Translations under genes and position numbers: made by a program
Shown: positions 7,653-15,846 of the stretch, piece by piece
Numbering within the stretch: position 1 is the stretch's first letter
Layout of the letters: the number at the start of each line of letters is the position of its first letter
Notes under the pieces: generated by a model
What the model saw: the letters and a program-made list of their open reading frames with translations, nothing else
What the model was told of the DNA's origin: nothing
Database searches by the model: none
Assembly: GCF_000720255.1 (NCBI RefSeq)
Contig: NZ_JOJE01000026.1
Location: forward strand, 49,918-113,917
DNA length: 64,000 bases
Reading direction: 5' to 3'
Source: Streptomyces griseus subsp. griseus
GTDB taxonomy: Bacteria > Actinomycetota > Actinomycetes > Streptomycetales > Streptomycetaceae

Positions 7653-9026
7653 TCAGGTCAGGTCGGCCAGGGACTTGCCGACGTCGGCGAGGGTGGCCGG
7701 TTTGCCGTAGTCGCCCTTGTACTTGTAGGTGGGGGCGTCACAGCGGTAGGCGCCGTGGTCGGGTTGGAAGTCGGCCGCCTGCCAGCCCTTGGCGGTCGCC
7801 TCGACGATGACGTAGCACTTGGGCGGCTCCTTCGAGGTGAGGTCGAAGGGGGCCTGCAGGCCACCGGCGGTGAAGGCGGTGTTCTTCATCGCGTTCTCGT
7901 ACAGGCACTTGCGGGTGAGCTCGGCGCAGTCGCGGGCGGCGGTGGCGAACAGCAGCCAGGCGGAGAAGGCGCGCAGGGCCGGGTAGGTGACCTGCTTGCC
8001 GGGGGCGTACTTCTCGAACAGGTCGATCACCTGCTGGACGGCCGGGTTGTCCCCGGCGCTCTCCAGCGGGGCGGTGGCGAAGAGTTCGGCGTAGTTGTGC
8101 TGCTTGCCCAGGGCGGCGCCGGCCAGTTGCGGGAAGGCGGGGCCGTATGCGTTGCTGTTGGCGTCGATCCAGTCGGGGGTGTACCCGATGCCGGTGAGGG
8201 CCTGCTCCAGTTTGGCCAGGCTCGCGAAGTCGCCCAGGAAGACCAGCCCCTTGACGCCGTCCTTCTTGATCGACTGGGCGTAGGGCGTCCAGTCGGAGAC
8301 TCCGGCCGCCGGGTACAGGTCGCTGTAGGAGACCGTGCCGCCGAGACCGGCGACGGCTTCCTTGAACTGGGCGGCCATGACCTTGGTGACGGGGGCGTCG
8401 CCCGCGATGACACCGACCTTGCTTGCCGAGTCCGGGTACTTGTCCTTCAGCAGCCAGGAGTAGTAGCCGGCGTACTGGAAGTACCCGGCGGTGGGTCCGG
8501 AGGCGAGGACCTGGAGGTCGGAGCCGATGGCGCCGATCTGGCTGGACTGGGCGGGGAAGTTGGGCAGCAGGCACTTCAGCCGGTCCTTGACACCGAGGCT
8601 GTCCAGTGCCGAGCCGCCGCCCACGAGCGCGAAGTCCGCCTTGCAGGCCTCCAGCACCCGCTGGCGGACCTCCATCAGCTTCGCGTCGCGGGTGACGGGG
8701 ACGAGGTCGCGGCCGTTGATGCCACCCGCGTCGTTGCACCAGGACGTGAACGCCTTCGCTGCGTCCACGAACTCGGACCGTTTGGTGAAGCCGATGTCGG
8801 ACATGACGCCGACCTGGATCTTGTCGTCGGTGACGCCCTGGACGGAGGAGGACTTGGCGGTGCCGGGGCCGCACACGTCCTTGAGCGTGCCGAAGTCGGA
8901 GCTCTTCTGGGCGGCGGGACTCGACCGCTGTGCGGAGTCGGTGCCGGGGCCGTCACCCGACCGGGTGGAGCAGCCGGCCAGCAGCAGCGCGACCACGGTG
9001 GCCGCGCCGATCAGCATCCTGCGCAT
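7653..9026 (-). CDS. ABC-type branched-chain amino acid/aromatic acid substrate-binding lipoprotein
   Basis: A 457-aa exported lipoprotein with an N-terminal signal and lipobox LLAGC (lipidated Cys19). The rest matches periplasmic binding protein type 1 receptors of the LivJ kind (IQVGVMSDIGFTKRSEF, ...GGINGRDLVPV..., GDAPVTKVMAAQFKEA). Such receptors often bind aromatic or alicyclic acids in catabolic clusters. No ABC permease or ATPase gene of this family is adjacent, so it is an orphan receptor inside a catabolic operon, presumably feeding a transporter encoded elsewhere. Ligand inferred only from context: the substrate of this cluster. Confidence 0.85.
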   Translation of the reverse strand: MRRMLIGAATVVALLLAGCSTRSGDGPGTDSAQRSSPAAQKSSDFGTLKDVCGPGTAKSSSVQGVTDDKIQVGVMSDIGFTKRSEFVDAAKAFTSWCNDAGGINGRDLVPVTRDAKLMEVRQRVLEACKADFALVGGGSALDSLGVKDRLKCLLPNFPAQSSQIGAIGSDLQVLASGPTAGYFQYAGYYSWLLKDKYPDSASKVGVIAGDAPVTKVMAAQFKEAVAGLGGTVSYSDLYPAAGVSDWTPYAQSIKKDGVKGLVFLGDFASLAKLEQALTGIGYTPDWIDANSNAYGPAFPQLAGAALGKQHNYAELFATAPLESAGDNPAVQQVIDLFEKYAPGKQVTYPALRAFSAWLLFATAARDCAELTRKCLYENAMKNTAFTAGGLQAPFDLTSKEPPKCYVIVEATAKGWQAADFQPDHGAYRCDAPTYKYKGDYGKPATLADVGKSLADLT

Positions 9027-9126
9027 GGTGCCTCCTCGGGGAGCTCGGACGCCGTCGTCCGAGGGAGGTGAGGGAGTGCGGGGGGGGTGGCGGGGGGTGG
9101 CGTGGGCCGGGCGCCCCGGCTGACGG

Positions 9127-10332
9127 TCAGGTGATCGCGCCGCTCGCCTTGAGGGCGAGGATGCGGTCCCAGTCGTAGCCGAGCTCGGCGAGGATCTCCT
9201 CGGTCTGGGCGGCGAACTCCGGGGCGGCTTGGAGGCGGGTGTCCTCGACGTCGAACTGGACGGGACTGGTGACCAGTTCGAGCTCGCCGGCCTGCCCGAT
9301 GTAGCCGTTGGCGCGGACCTGCTGGTCGGCGGCGGCCTGGAGGGTGTCCTGGACGGGTGCCCAGGGTCCGTCGAGCGCGGCGAGGTCCTTGGACCACTCG
9401 GTCAGGGTGCGGCTCGCGATCACCTCGCGGAGGATCTTCACCGCGTCCTTCGTGTGTTCGGCGATGGCCTCGGCGGTGGCGAAGCGGGCGTCGTCGGCGA
9501 GTTCGGGCCGGCCGATGCAGCGGCACACGTCGGGCCAGAACTTGGCCGGCTGGAGCATGACGAAGGCGATGAACCGGTGGTCGGCGGTGCGGTAGAGCCC
9601 GGAGAGCGGGTTGGTGGGTGAGCCGTGGGCACTGGGCGTCACCCCCTCCCAGGGGCGGTCCAGGTGGACGGAGACGGCGATGGTGTGGCCGAGCGCCCAC
9701 AGGCCGCTGCCGAGGAGGGAGACGTCCACGACGGGGGCCTCGCCGGTGCGCTCCCGGCGCAGCAGGGCGGCGGCGACGCCACCGGCGAGGTTGGTGCCGG
9801 AAACGGTGTCGCCGTAGGCGGGTCCGGGCGGGCTGATCATTCCGTCGCTGCCGGGCGGGGTGATGCTGGCGGCGGTGCCCGCGCGCGCCCAGAAGGCAGT
9901 CATGTCGTAGCCGCCCTTGTCCGCCTCGGGGCCGCGCGGGCCGAGGGCGGTGCCGCGGGCGTAGACGATGCGCGGGTTGACGGCGCGGATGTCGTCGACG
10001 TCGATGCCGAGGCGGGCGCGGGCGCCGGGCATGAGGCTGGTGAGGAAGACGTCGGAGTCCTTGACCAGTTCGTAGAGCACCTCGCGGCCCTCGGGCCGGG
10101 ACATGTCCAGGCCCAGGGAGCGCTTGCCGCGGTTGGCGTGGGCGACGTTGGGGTTGGGGTCGCCCTCCACCCGGAACGAGCCGGTCTGGCGCAGTCCGCG
10201 CTGCGGGTCGCCGGTGACGGCGTGCTCGATCTTGACGACGTCGGCGCCCCAGTCGGCGAGCACGGCACCGGCCGAGGGCACGAAGCCGTACATGGCGACT
10301 TCGAGGACGCGGATGCCTTCGAGCGGCTTCAT
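9127..10332 (-). CDS. CaiB/BaiF family (class III) CoA-transferase
   Basis: A 401-aa class III CoA-transferase. The N-terminus GIRVLEVAMYGFVPSAGAVLADWGADVVKIEH is the family opening, and the catalytic aspartate candidate lies near VVDVSLLGSGLWALG in the usual position around residue 190. These enzymes move CoA from an acyl-CoA donor to a free carboxylic acid, activating the pathway substrate without ATP. The gene overlaps the aldehyde dehydrogenase stop by 4 bases, so acid produced by that enzyme could be activated here. A second full-length member lies at 27712 and a more divergent one at 36106. Confidence 0.88.
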   Translation of the reverse strand: MKPLEGIRVLEVAMYGFVPSAGAVLADWGADVVKIEHAVTGDPQRGLRQTGSFRVEGDPNPNVAHANRGKRSLGLDMSRPEGREVLYELVKDSDVFLTSLMPGARARLGIDVDDIRAVNPRIVYARGTALGPRGPEADKGGYDMTAFWARAGTAASITPPGSDGMISPPGPAYGDTVSGTNLAGGVAAALLRRERTGEAPVVDVSLLGSGLWALGHTIAVSVHLDRPWEGVTPSAHGSPTNPLSGLYRTADHRFIAFVMLQPAKFWPDVCRCIGRPELADDARFATAEAIAEHTKDAVKILREVIASRTLTEWSKDLAALDGPWAPVQDTLQAAADQQVRANGYIGQAGELELVTSPVQFDVEDTRLQAAPEFAAQTEEILAELGYDWDRILALKASGAIT

Positions 10333-11795
10333 GCCACCTCCTCGGGCGGTACGACGCGGCCGAAGGCCTTCTCCTCCAGGAACTCCTCGAATCCGGCGCG
10401 CCCGCTCTCCCGGCCGATGCCGGACTGTTTGTATCCGCCGAACGGCACGTCGGCGGAGAAGTAGTTGCCGCCGTTGATCGAGAAGGTACCGGTGCGGATG
10501 CGGCGGGCGAGGCGGATGGCGCGCTCGTCGTCGGCGCTGTGGACGGCGCCGGACAGGCCGTACCTTGAGTGGTTGGCGATGCGGACGGCGTCGTCCTCGT
10601 CGTCGTAGGGGATGACCGCGAGGACGGGGCCGAAGACCTCCTCCTGGGCGATCTCGCTGTCGGGGTCGACACCGGCGAGGAGGGTGGGTTCGTAGAACCA
10701 GCCGGGATCGACGCGCTTGCCGCCGCGGACCAGTCTCGCCCCGGCCTCGACGGCGCGCCGCACCATGGCGTCGACCTTGTCGCGCTGCTGCTCGCTGATG
10801 AGCGGGCCCATGGCGGTCTCCGCGGCCCTCGGGTCGCCGACGCGGACGCGTTCCATGCCGGCCGCGACGAGCTGCACGATCCGGTCGTGGTCGGCCCGCG
10901 GGACGAGGAGGCGGGAGGTGAGGGCGCAGCCCTGGCCGGAGTGGGAGCAGATGGTGAAGGCGGCGAACATGGCGGCCTTGGTGTAGTCCGCGTCGTCCAG
11001 GACGATCATGGCGGACTTGCCGCCGAGTTCGAGGAAGACTCGTTTCACGGTGTCGGCCGCGGCGGCCATGATGGCCCGCCCGGTGGTGGTGGCGCCGGTG
11101 AAGGTGACCAGGTCCACGTCGGGGTGGGTGGTGAGCACCTCACCGGTCTCGGCGCGCGAGGAGCTGAGGATGTTGACGACGCCGGGCGGGATGTCGGTGT
11201 GCTCCGCGATGAGTTCGCCGAGCGCGAGGGTGGTCAGGGGCGTCTGCGGGGCGCCCTTGAGGACGACCGTGCAGCCGGCCGCGAGCGCGGGGGCCAGCTT
11301 GGCCAGAGCGAGCTGGTTGGGGAAGTTGTACGGCAGGATGGCGGCGACGACCCCCGCCGCCTCCTTCTCCACCCAGCGGTGGTGGCGCCGGCCGCGGCTT
11401 TCCTTCTCCCCGAGGTCCTCAGTGAACTCGTAGGTCTCCAGGAGGTCGGCGTAGTACGTCACAAGGCCGATGGGTTCGTCGAGCTGGGGACCGTGGGTGA
11501 GCTGGCGGGGTGCGCCGACCTCGGCGATGGTCAGCTCGCGCAGCTCCTCGCGGTGGTCGTCGAGTGCGGTGTGCAGCTGGCGCAGGCAGCGCAGTCGCAG
11601 TTCGGTGTCCGTGGCCCAGTCGGTGGTGTCGAAGGCGCGGCGGGCGGCGGCGATCGCGGCCTCGGCGTCGGCCTTCTTGGCGTCCGGAGCGTGTCCGAGC
11701 AGGTCACCGGTCGCGGGGTTGTACGAGGGGAACGTGCTGTCCGCGGCGACCAGCTTGCCGTCGATCAGCTGGGACTTGACGACGAGGCCGCTCAC
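10329..11795 (-). CDS. NAD(P)-dependent aldehyde dehydrogenase
   Basis: A 488-aa member of the ALDH superfamily. It has the cofactor motif FTGATTTGRAIM, the general-base segment LELGGKSA, and the active-site cysteine in HSGQGCALTSR. The length is normal. It oxidises an aldehyde intermediate to the acid, probably the product of the adjacent SDR and P450, and is translationally coupled to the SDR upstream and the CoA-transferase downstream (4-base overlaps on both sides). The specific aldehyde is unknown. Confidence 0.92.
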   Translation of the reverse strand: MSGLVVKSQLIDGKLVAADSTFPSYNPATGDLLGHAPDAKKADAEAAIAAARRAFDTTDWATDTELRLRCLRQLHTALDDHREELRELTIAEVGAPRQLTHGPQLDEPIGLVTYYADLLETYEFTEDLGEKESRGRRHHRWVEKEAAGVVAAILPYNFPNQLALAKLAPALAAGCTVVLKGAPQTPLTTLALGELIAEHTDIPPGVVNILSSSRAETGEVLTTHPDVDLVTFTGATTTGRAIMAAAADTVKRVFLELGGKSAMIVLDDADYTKAAMFAAFTICSHSGQGCALTSRLLVPRADHDRIVQLVAAGMERVRVGDPRAAETAMGPLISEQQRDKVDAMVRRAVEAGARLVRGGKRVDPGWFYEPTLLAGVDPDSEIAQEEVFGPVLAVIPYDDEDDAVRIANHSRYGLSGAVHSADDERAIRLARRIRTGTFSINGGNYFSADVPFGGYKQSGIGRESGRAGFEEFLEEKAFGRVVPPEEVA

Positions 11796-12523
11796 AGCCG
11801 CACCACCGATCCACCGTCGACGGCGATGACCTGTCCGGTGACCCAGGCGGCTTCGTCGGAGAGCAGGAACTTCAGGGCGCCCGCCTGGTCGGTGGGCGTG
11901 CCCATGCGCTTGAGGGCGAAGGACTGCACCATGGCAGTGCGGTACTCCTCGGGGATGATGCTGCGGGCCGCCTCGGTGTCCGTCGGGCCCGGCGCGATCG
12001 CGTTGACGCGGATGCCGCGCGGGCCGAGTTCGGCGGCCAGGGAGGCGGTGAGGTGGTTGATGCCGGCCTTAGCGAGCCCGTAGAAGCCGGTGGCCTGCCA
12101 GGCCGCGGTGGAGGACTGGTTGACGACGGCCGCGCCCTCCTGAAGGTGCGGCAGGGCAGCGCGGGTGACGTGCAGCGCGCCGAGCAGGTTCACCTTCAGG
12201 AAGCGGTCGAGGTAGTCGTAGTCGACGGTGACGATGCCCTCGCGGCGCATGCCGTGGAAGATCGCGGCATTGTTGACCAGGTGGTCGATCCGCCCGAACT
12301 CGCGCATCACGGTGTCGATGAGCGCTTCGGCGGAAGCGGGGTCGGCCACGTCGGTCCGCACGAACAGGGCGTCGCCGATCTCCTTGGCAACCCGCTGCCC
12401 CTGCTCCTCGTTCAGCTCCGCGACCACCACGCGCGAACCCTCGGCCGCCAGCGCCCGGGCGTACCCCTCGCCGATGCCCTGACCGGCCCCGGTGACGATG
12501 ATCACCTTGTCCTTGAACCGCAT
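11792..12523 (-). CDS. Short-chain dehydrogenase/reductase (SDR)
   Basis: A 243-aa classical SDR: TGAGQGIG cofactor motif near residue 11, NNAA, catalytic Ser in NQSS and YxxxK (FYGLAK). The ATG at 12523 is chosen for the strong AGGAGG ribosome site just upstream; an earlier in-frame start would add an unconserved leader. It is the first gene of the leftward operon and would interconvert an alcohol and a ketone or aldehyde with NAD(P). Its promoter region carries two members of the shared palindrome (12547-12563 and 12590-12606). Confidence 0.9.
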   Translation of the reverse strand: MRFKDKVIIVTGAGQGIGEGYARALAAEGSRVVVAELNEEQGQRVAKEIGDALFVRTDVADPASAEALIDTVMREFGRIDHLVNNAAIFHGMRREGIVTVDYDYLDRFLKVNLLGALHVTRAALPHLQEGAAVVNQSSTAAWQATGFYGLAKAGINHLTASLAAELGPRGIRVNAIAPGPTDTEAARSIIPEEYRTAMVQSFALKRMGTPTDQAGALKFLLSDEAAWVTGQVIAVDGGSVVRL

Positions 12524-12546
12524 CCCAGCCTCCTCGCTCGGTAGCT

Positions 12547-12563
12547 CGGAAACTACATTCTCT
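12547..12563. promoter_or_regulatory. Putative operator, degenerate copy of GAGAAT-N3-ATTCTC
   Basis: CGGAAACTACATTCTCT has a perfect right half-site ATTCTC and a degenerate left half, with the same 3-nt spacing as the other copies. It matches the 23119 site at 12 of 17 positions. It sits about 25 bases upstream of the SDR start on the minus strand, where a repressor would block transcription. Confidence 0.45.
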
Positions 12564-12589
12564 CTTTGCGCGAAGCAAGGATTCAGACA

Positions 12590-12606
12590 TGAGAATCTAA
12601 TGCTCA
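12590..12606. promoter_or_regulatory. Putative operator, near-palindromic copy of GAGAAT-N3-ATTCTC
   Basis: TGAGAATCTAATGCTCA has an intact left half-site and one mismatch in the right (ATGCTC), giving an imperfect dyad with the common 3-nt spacer. It lies in the divergent region between the SDR (start 12523) and the dioxygenase (start 12704), between the degenerate copy at 12547 and the perfect copy at 12665. Confidence 0.6.
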
Positions 12607-12629
12607 CACAGGCCGGCTAACCGCCCAAC

Positions 12630-12649
12630 ACCCCCGCACGCACGGGGGT
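12630..12649. terminator. GC hairpin resembling an intrinsic terminator in a divergent promoter region
   Basis: ACCCCCG and CGGGGGT form a 7-bp stem around a 6-base loop (CACGCA), followed by TTTCC on the plus strand. It sits between two divergent genes, not after one. It may separate transcription arising from two opposing promoters, or be an attenuator-like element. Confidence 0.4.
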
Positions 12650-12664
12650 TTCCGCCCTTACCTA

Positions 12665-12685
12665 TGCGAGAATAAGATTCTCGCA
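12665..12685. promoter_or_regulatory. Perfect palindromic operator (best copy of the shared motif)
   Basis: Two 9-base arms, TGCGAGAAT and ATTCTCGCA, form an exact inverted repeat around the spacer AAG. It ends 18 bases before the dioxygenase start at 12704 and overlaps the likely promoter or leader. The same core recurs at 18758, 23119 and 38139, so it is a strong candidate binding site for a cluster-wide TetR-type repressor. Confidence 0.85.
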
Positions 12686-12703
12686 TTCGGAAGGGATGTT
12701 TCC

Positions 12704-13510
12704 ATGATCGAATCGAAAGCCTTGAGCCCGGCGCTCGGGGTCGAGTTCACCGGGGTCACGGACCCGCTCGACGACTCCTTCGTCCACCGCTGCGCGGAGG
12801 CCCTCAAGTGGCGGGGCGTCCTGCTGGTGCGCGGGCTGCACCTCGACGACGAGCGGCAGCTGGCGTTCAGCCGCCGTCTGGGCGAGGTGGTGGCACTGAA
12901 CGGCCAGGAGATCTTCCCGATCTCCATCAATCCGGAGAAGAGCAGGACCGCCAAGTACCTCAAGGGGGCGTTCTTCTGGCACCTCGACGGCACCACCGAC
13001 GACGTGCCGGTCATGGCGACCACGCTCACCGCCCGCGAGGTCGCCATGACCGGCGGCGGCACCGACTTCGCCAGTACCTACGCGGCGTACGAGGCCCTGC
13101 CGGAGAAGGACCGGGAGCGCTACGCGTCGCTGCGGGTGGTGCACAGCTTCGAGGCCGCCCAGCGGCTGGTGAACCCCGACCCCGGCGAGCAGGAGCTGGC
13201 CGCCTGGCGCACCCAGCCCACGCACGAGGTGTCCCTGGTGTGGCGGCGCCGCGACGGCCGCCGCTCCCTGGTCACCGGCGCCACCGCCGACCACGTCGTC
13301 GGCATGGACCCCGGCGACAGCCGCGCTCTGCTGGATGAACTGCTCGACTGGACCACGCAGGAGCGCTTCCGCCACACCCACGACTGGGCCGTCGGTGACC
13401 TGGTGGTCTGGGACAACACCGGCATCCTGCACCGGGCCCTGCCCTATGACGAGAACTCCGAGCGGCTGCTGCACCGCACGACCGTCGTCGGCGACGAGGC
13501 GTTCGCATGA
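12704..13510 (+). CDS. TauD/TfdA-family Fe(II)/2-oxoglutarate-dependent dioxygenase
   Basis: The 268-aa product has the iron triad His93-x-Asp95 (FFWHLDGTTDD) and the distal His243 (NTGILHRALPY). Arg258 is positioned to bind the 2-oxoglutarate carboxylate. The family hydroxylates aliphatic carbons next to heteroatoms or carboxylates, coupled to decarboxylation of 2-oxoglutarate. It is the first gene of a four-gene rightward operon immediately after a perfect operator palindrome, and overlaps the following SDR by 4 bases. It is likely to hydroxylate a pathway intermediate that the SDR then oxidises. Substrate not identifiable from sequence. Confidence 0.9.
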   Translation: MIESKALSPALGVEFTGVTDPLDDSFVHRCAEALKWRGVLLVRGLHLDDERQLAFSRRLGEVVALNGQEIFPISINPEKSRTAKYLKGAFFWHLDGTTDDVPVMATTLTAREVAMTGGGTDFASTYAAYEALPEKDRERYASLRVVHSFEAAQRLVNPDPGEQELAAWRTQPTHEVSLVWRRRDGRRSLVTGATADHVVGMDPGDSRALLDELLDWTTQERFRHTHDWAVGDLVVWDNTGILHRALPYDENSERLLHRTTVVGDEAFA

Positions 13511-14226
13511 GCGCCGCGCAGGCACCGACGGCCGTCGTGACCGGCGGGGCCTCCGGCATTGGCCGGGCGATCGCACAGCGGCTCATCGAGGACGGCCTGA
13601 ACGTGGCCGTCCTCGACCTCTCCCCTGCCGAGGAGGGCTTCGGCCTGATCGTGGACGTCGCCGACCGCGCCCAGGTCGACAAGGCGATGGACGCGGTACG
13701 CGAGCGCTTCGGCCCCGTGGGCGTCCTGGTCAACGCGGCCGGCCAAGACGGCTTCACCCGCTTCGCGGACCTGCCCTTCGCCGACTGGCAGCGCGTGGTC
13801 GACATCAACCTCAACGGCGTCTTCCACTGCGTGCAGTCGGCCCTGCCGGACATGGTGCACGCCCGCTGGGGCCGGATCGTCAACATCTCCTCCTCCAGCA
13901 CCCACTCCGGCCAGCCGTTCATGGCGCACTACGTAGCGGCCAAGTCCGCCGTGAACGGACTCACCAAGTCCCTGGCCCTCGAACTCGGGCCGAAGGGCAT
14001 CACCGTGAACGCGATCCCCCCCGGCTTCATCGATACCCCCATGCTGCGCACCGCCGAGCGGGAGCAGCGGCTCGGCGGCACCATCGAGGACCACATCGCC
14101 CGCACGCCGGTCCGCCGGGTCGGCCGCCCCGAGGACATCGCCGCGACCTGCTCCTTCCTGGTAAGCGAGGAGGCCGGTTACATCACCGGGCAGATCATCG
14201 GTGTGAACGGGGGCCGCAACACATGA
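13507..14226 (+). CDS. Short-chain dehydrogenase/reductase (SDR)
   Basis: A 239-aa classical SDR with TGGASGIG, NAAG, catalytic serines in ISSSSTHS and YVAAK as the Tyr-Lys pair. It overlaps both neighbours by 4 bases (dioxygenase stop and CMD-like start), suggesting a fixed stoichiometry. Its probable role is to oxidise the hydroxyl made by the dioxygenase. Confidence 0.9.
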   Translation: MSAAQAPTAVVTGGASGIGRAIAQRLIEDGLNVAVLDLSPAEEGFGLIVDVADRAQVDKAMDAVRERFGPVGVLVNAAGQDGFTRFADLPFADWQRVVDINLNGVFHCVQSALPDMVHARWGRIVNISSSSTHSGQPFMAHYVAAKSAVNGLTKSLALELGPKGITVNAIPPGFIDTPMLRTAEREQRLGGTIEDHIARTPVRRVGRPEDIAATCSFLVSEEAGYITGQIIGVNGGRNT

Positions 14227-14759
14227 CGAGACTGCGACCCGTCCCGTATGAGAAGTGGGACGGCGAGGTGCTGCGTCCGCTGACGGGCGGGCGCACTGTC
14301 CCGCCGTCCAACGCCCTCGGCCTGCTGCTGAACCACCCGCAGCTGGCCAAGGCGTTCCTGACCTTCAGTACCCATCTGCTGTACCGCAGCACACTGCCCG
14401 CCAGGACGCGCGAGCTGACGATCCTCAGGGTCGCCTGGCGTCACCGGTGCCGCTACGAGTGGGCCCACCACGTGCTGATCGCACGCGAGGCCGGCGTCAC
14501 CGAGGAGGAGCTGGATGAGGTCCGCCAAGGCGCGGGCACGTTACTGAACCGGGCGGTGGACGAACTCGAGACCACCTCCTACCTGTCCTACGAGGTGTAC
14601 GAGAGGCTGGCGAAGCAGATGGACGAACGGCAGCTGATGGACTTCGTGTTCACGGTCGGCGCGTACCGGATGCAGGCCCTGGCCTACAACACCTTCGAGG
14701 TGGAACCCGATCCGGGGATGGACGACGGGGGCATGAGCGACCGCGGACCGGCCGCGTAG
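14223..14759 (+). CDS. Carboxymuconolactone decarboxylase (CMD/AhpD)-like protein
   Basis: A 178-aa all-helical CMD-family protein. The core is LPARTRELTILRVAWRHRCRYEWAHH, with the family histidine pair region but only one cysteine where AhpD peroxidases have CxxC, so a peroxidase role is unlikely. Codon 107 is TTA (14541-14543), rare in this window, hinting at bldA-dependent translation if the host is Streptomyces. It overlaps the SDR stop (ATGA). Such proteins recur in steroid and terpenoid clusters with unknown chemistry. Confidence 0.8.
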   Translation: MTRLRPVPYEKWDGEVLRPLTGGRTVPPSNALGLLLNHPQLAKAFLTFSTHLLYRSTLPARTRELTILRVAWRHRCRYEWAHHVLIAREAGVTEEELDEVRQGAGTLLNRAVDELETTSYLSYEVYERLAKQMDERQLMDFVFTVGAYRMQALAYNTFEVEPDPGMDDGGMSDRGPAA

Positions 14760-14766
14760 CGGGGGG

Positions 14767-15828
14767 ATGGACATGCCGCATTCCGTACACCCCGGCCAGC
14801 CACTTCGCGTCGTCCAGTGGGCCACGGGGACCATCGGCGCGCGATCGCTGCGCGCCGTTGTCGACCATCCGCACATGGTGCTGGCGGGAGTTCACGTCCA
14901 CTCCCCCGGCAAGGCCGGCCGTGACGCCGGCGAGCTGTGCGGGAGTGGCCCCACGGGCGTCACTACCACCGACCGTCTCGACGACGTCCTCGCCCTGGGG
15001 GCCGACTGCGTGCTGTACATGCCGCGCACGGCCGACCTGGACGAGCTGTGCGCTCTGCTCGCGTCCGGCGCGAACGTCGTGGCGACGACCGGCGGGTTCC
15101 ACCACCCGGCCGGCCTGGATCCCGCCGTCCGGTGCAGGGTCGAGGCGGCCTGCGAGCAAGGTGGCACCTCGCTCCACGACACCGGCAGCAGCCCCGGTTT
15201 CATCACCGAGGCCGTACCGCTCGTGCTGGCCTCGGTGCAGCGGCGGCTGGAGAACCTGACCATCCACGAGTACGCCGATCTGTCCGGGCGGGATTCGCCG
15301 GAACTGCTGTTCGACATCATGGGCTTCGGCCGGGCTCCTGCCACTGTGTTCGACGAACTCCGCCTGGTACACGTCGAGGGAAGTTTCGGGCCCTCGCTGC
15401 GCCTGGTGGCCGACGCCCTGGGACTGCCCCTGGACGCGGTGGAGGCTCATGGGAGGTTCGCCACGGCGGCCCGCACGACCCGCGTCGCCGCCGGTGTCCT
15501 GCGCGCCGGGACCGTGGCGGCGCAGGGGATGACGGTGTCCGGCCGGCGCGACGGCCGCACGCTCCTGGAGTTCAACGCGACCTGGTACTGCACCGACGAC
15601 CTCGACCCGGCCTGGGACCTGCGTCCCACCGGGTGGCATCTGACGGTCGACGGCGACACGCCCCTCGACGTCACCATGAGGTTCCCGGTGCCGCTGGAGC
15701 GGCTGGCCGCGGTCTCCCCCGGCTACACCGCCCACCGAGCCGTCAACGCCGTTCCCGCCGTCTGCGCGGCGGCCCCGGGACTCCGGACCACGGCGGATCT
15801 TCCCCTGTTCACCGCGGTGCTCGGCTGA
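14767..15828 (+). CDS. NAD(P)-dependent dihydrodipicolinate-reductase-like protein
   Basis: A 353-aa protein with an N-terminal Rossmann fold (RVVQWATGTIGARSLRAVVDHP). The DapB-like architecture is typical of actinobacterial proteins often annotated as 2,4-diaminopentanoate-dehydrogenase-like or diacylglycerol-kinase-like (VVATTGGFHHPAG, GSSPGFITEAVPL). The recurring association of this family with steroid and lipid catabolic clusters is known, but its reaction generally is not. It is the last gene of the rightward operon, 7 bases after the CMD-like gene, and ends 18 bases from a convergent hydratase gene. Confidence 0.75.
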   Translation: MDMPHSVHPGQPLRVVQWATGTIGARSLRAVVDHPHMVLAGVHVHSPGKAGRDAGELCGSGPTGVTTTDRLDDVLALGADCVLYMPRTADLDELCALLASGANVVATTGGFHHPAGLDPAVRCRVEAACEQGGTSLHDTGSSPGFITEAVPLVLASVQRRLENLTIHEYADLSGRDSPELLFDIMGFGRAPATVFDELRLVHVEGSFGPSLRLVADALGLPLDAVEAHGRFATAARTTRVAAGVLRAGTVAAQGMTVSGRRDGRTLLEFNATWYCTDDLDPAWDLRPTGWHLTVDGDTPLDVTMRFPVPLERLAAVSPGYTAHRAVNAVPAVCAAAPGLRTTADLPLFTAVLG

Positions 15829-15846
15829 GCCGGGGCCGCCCAGGGC

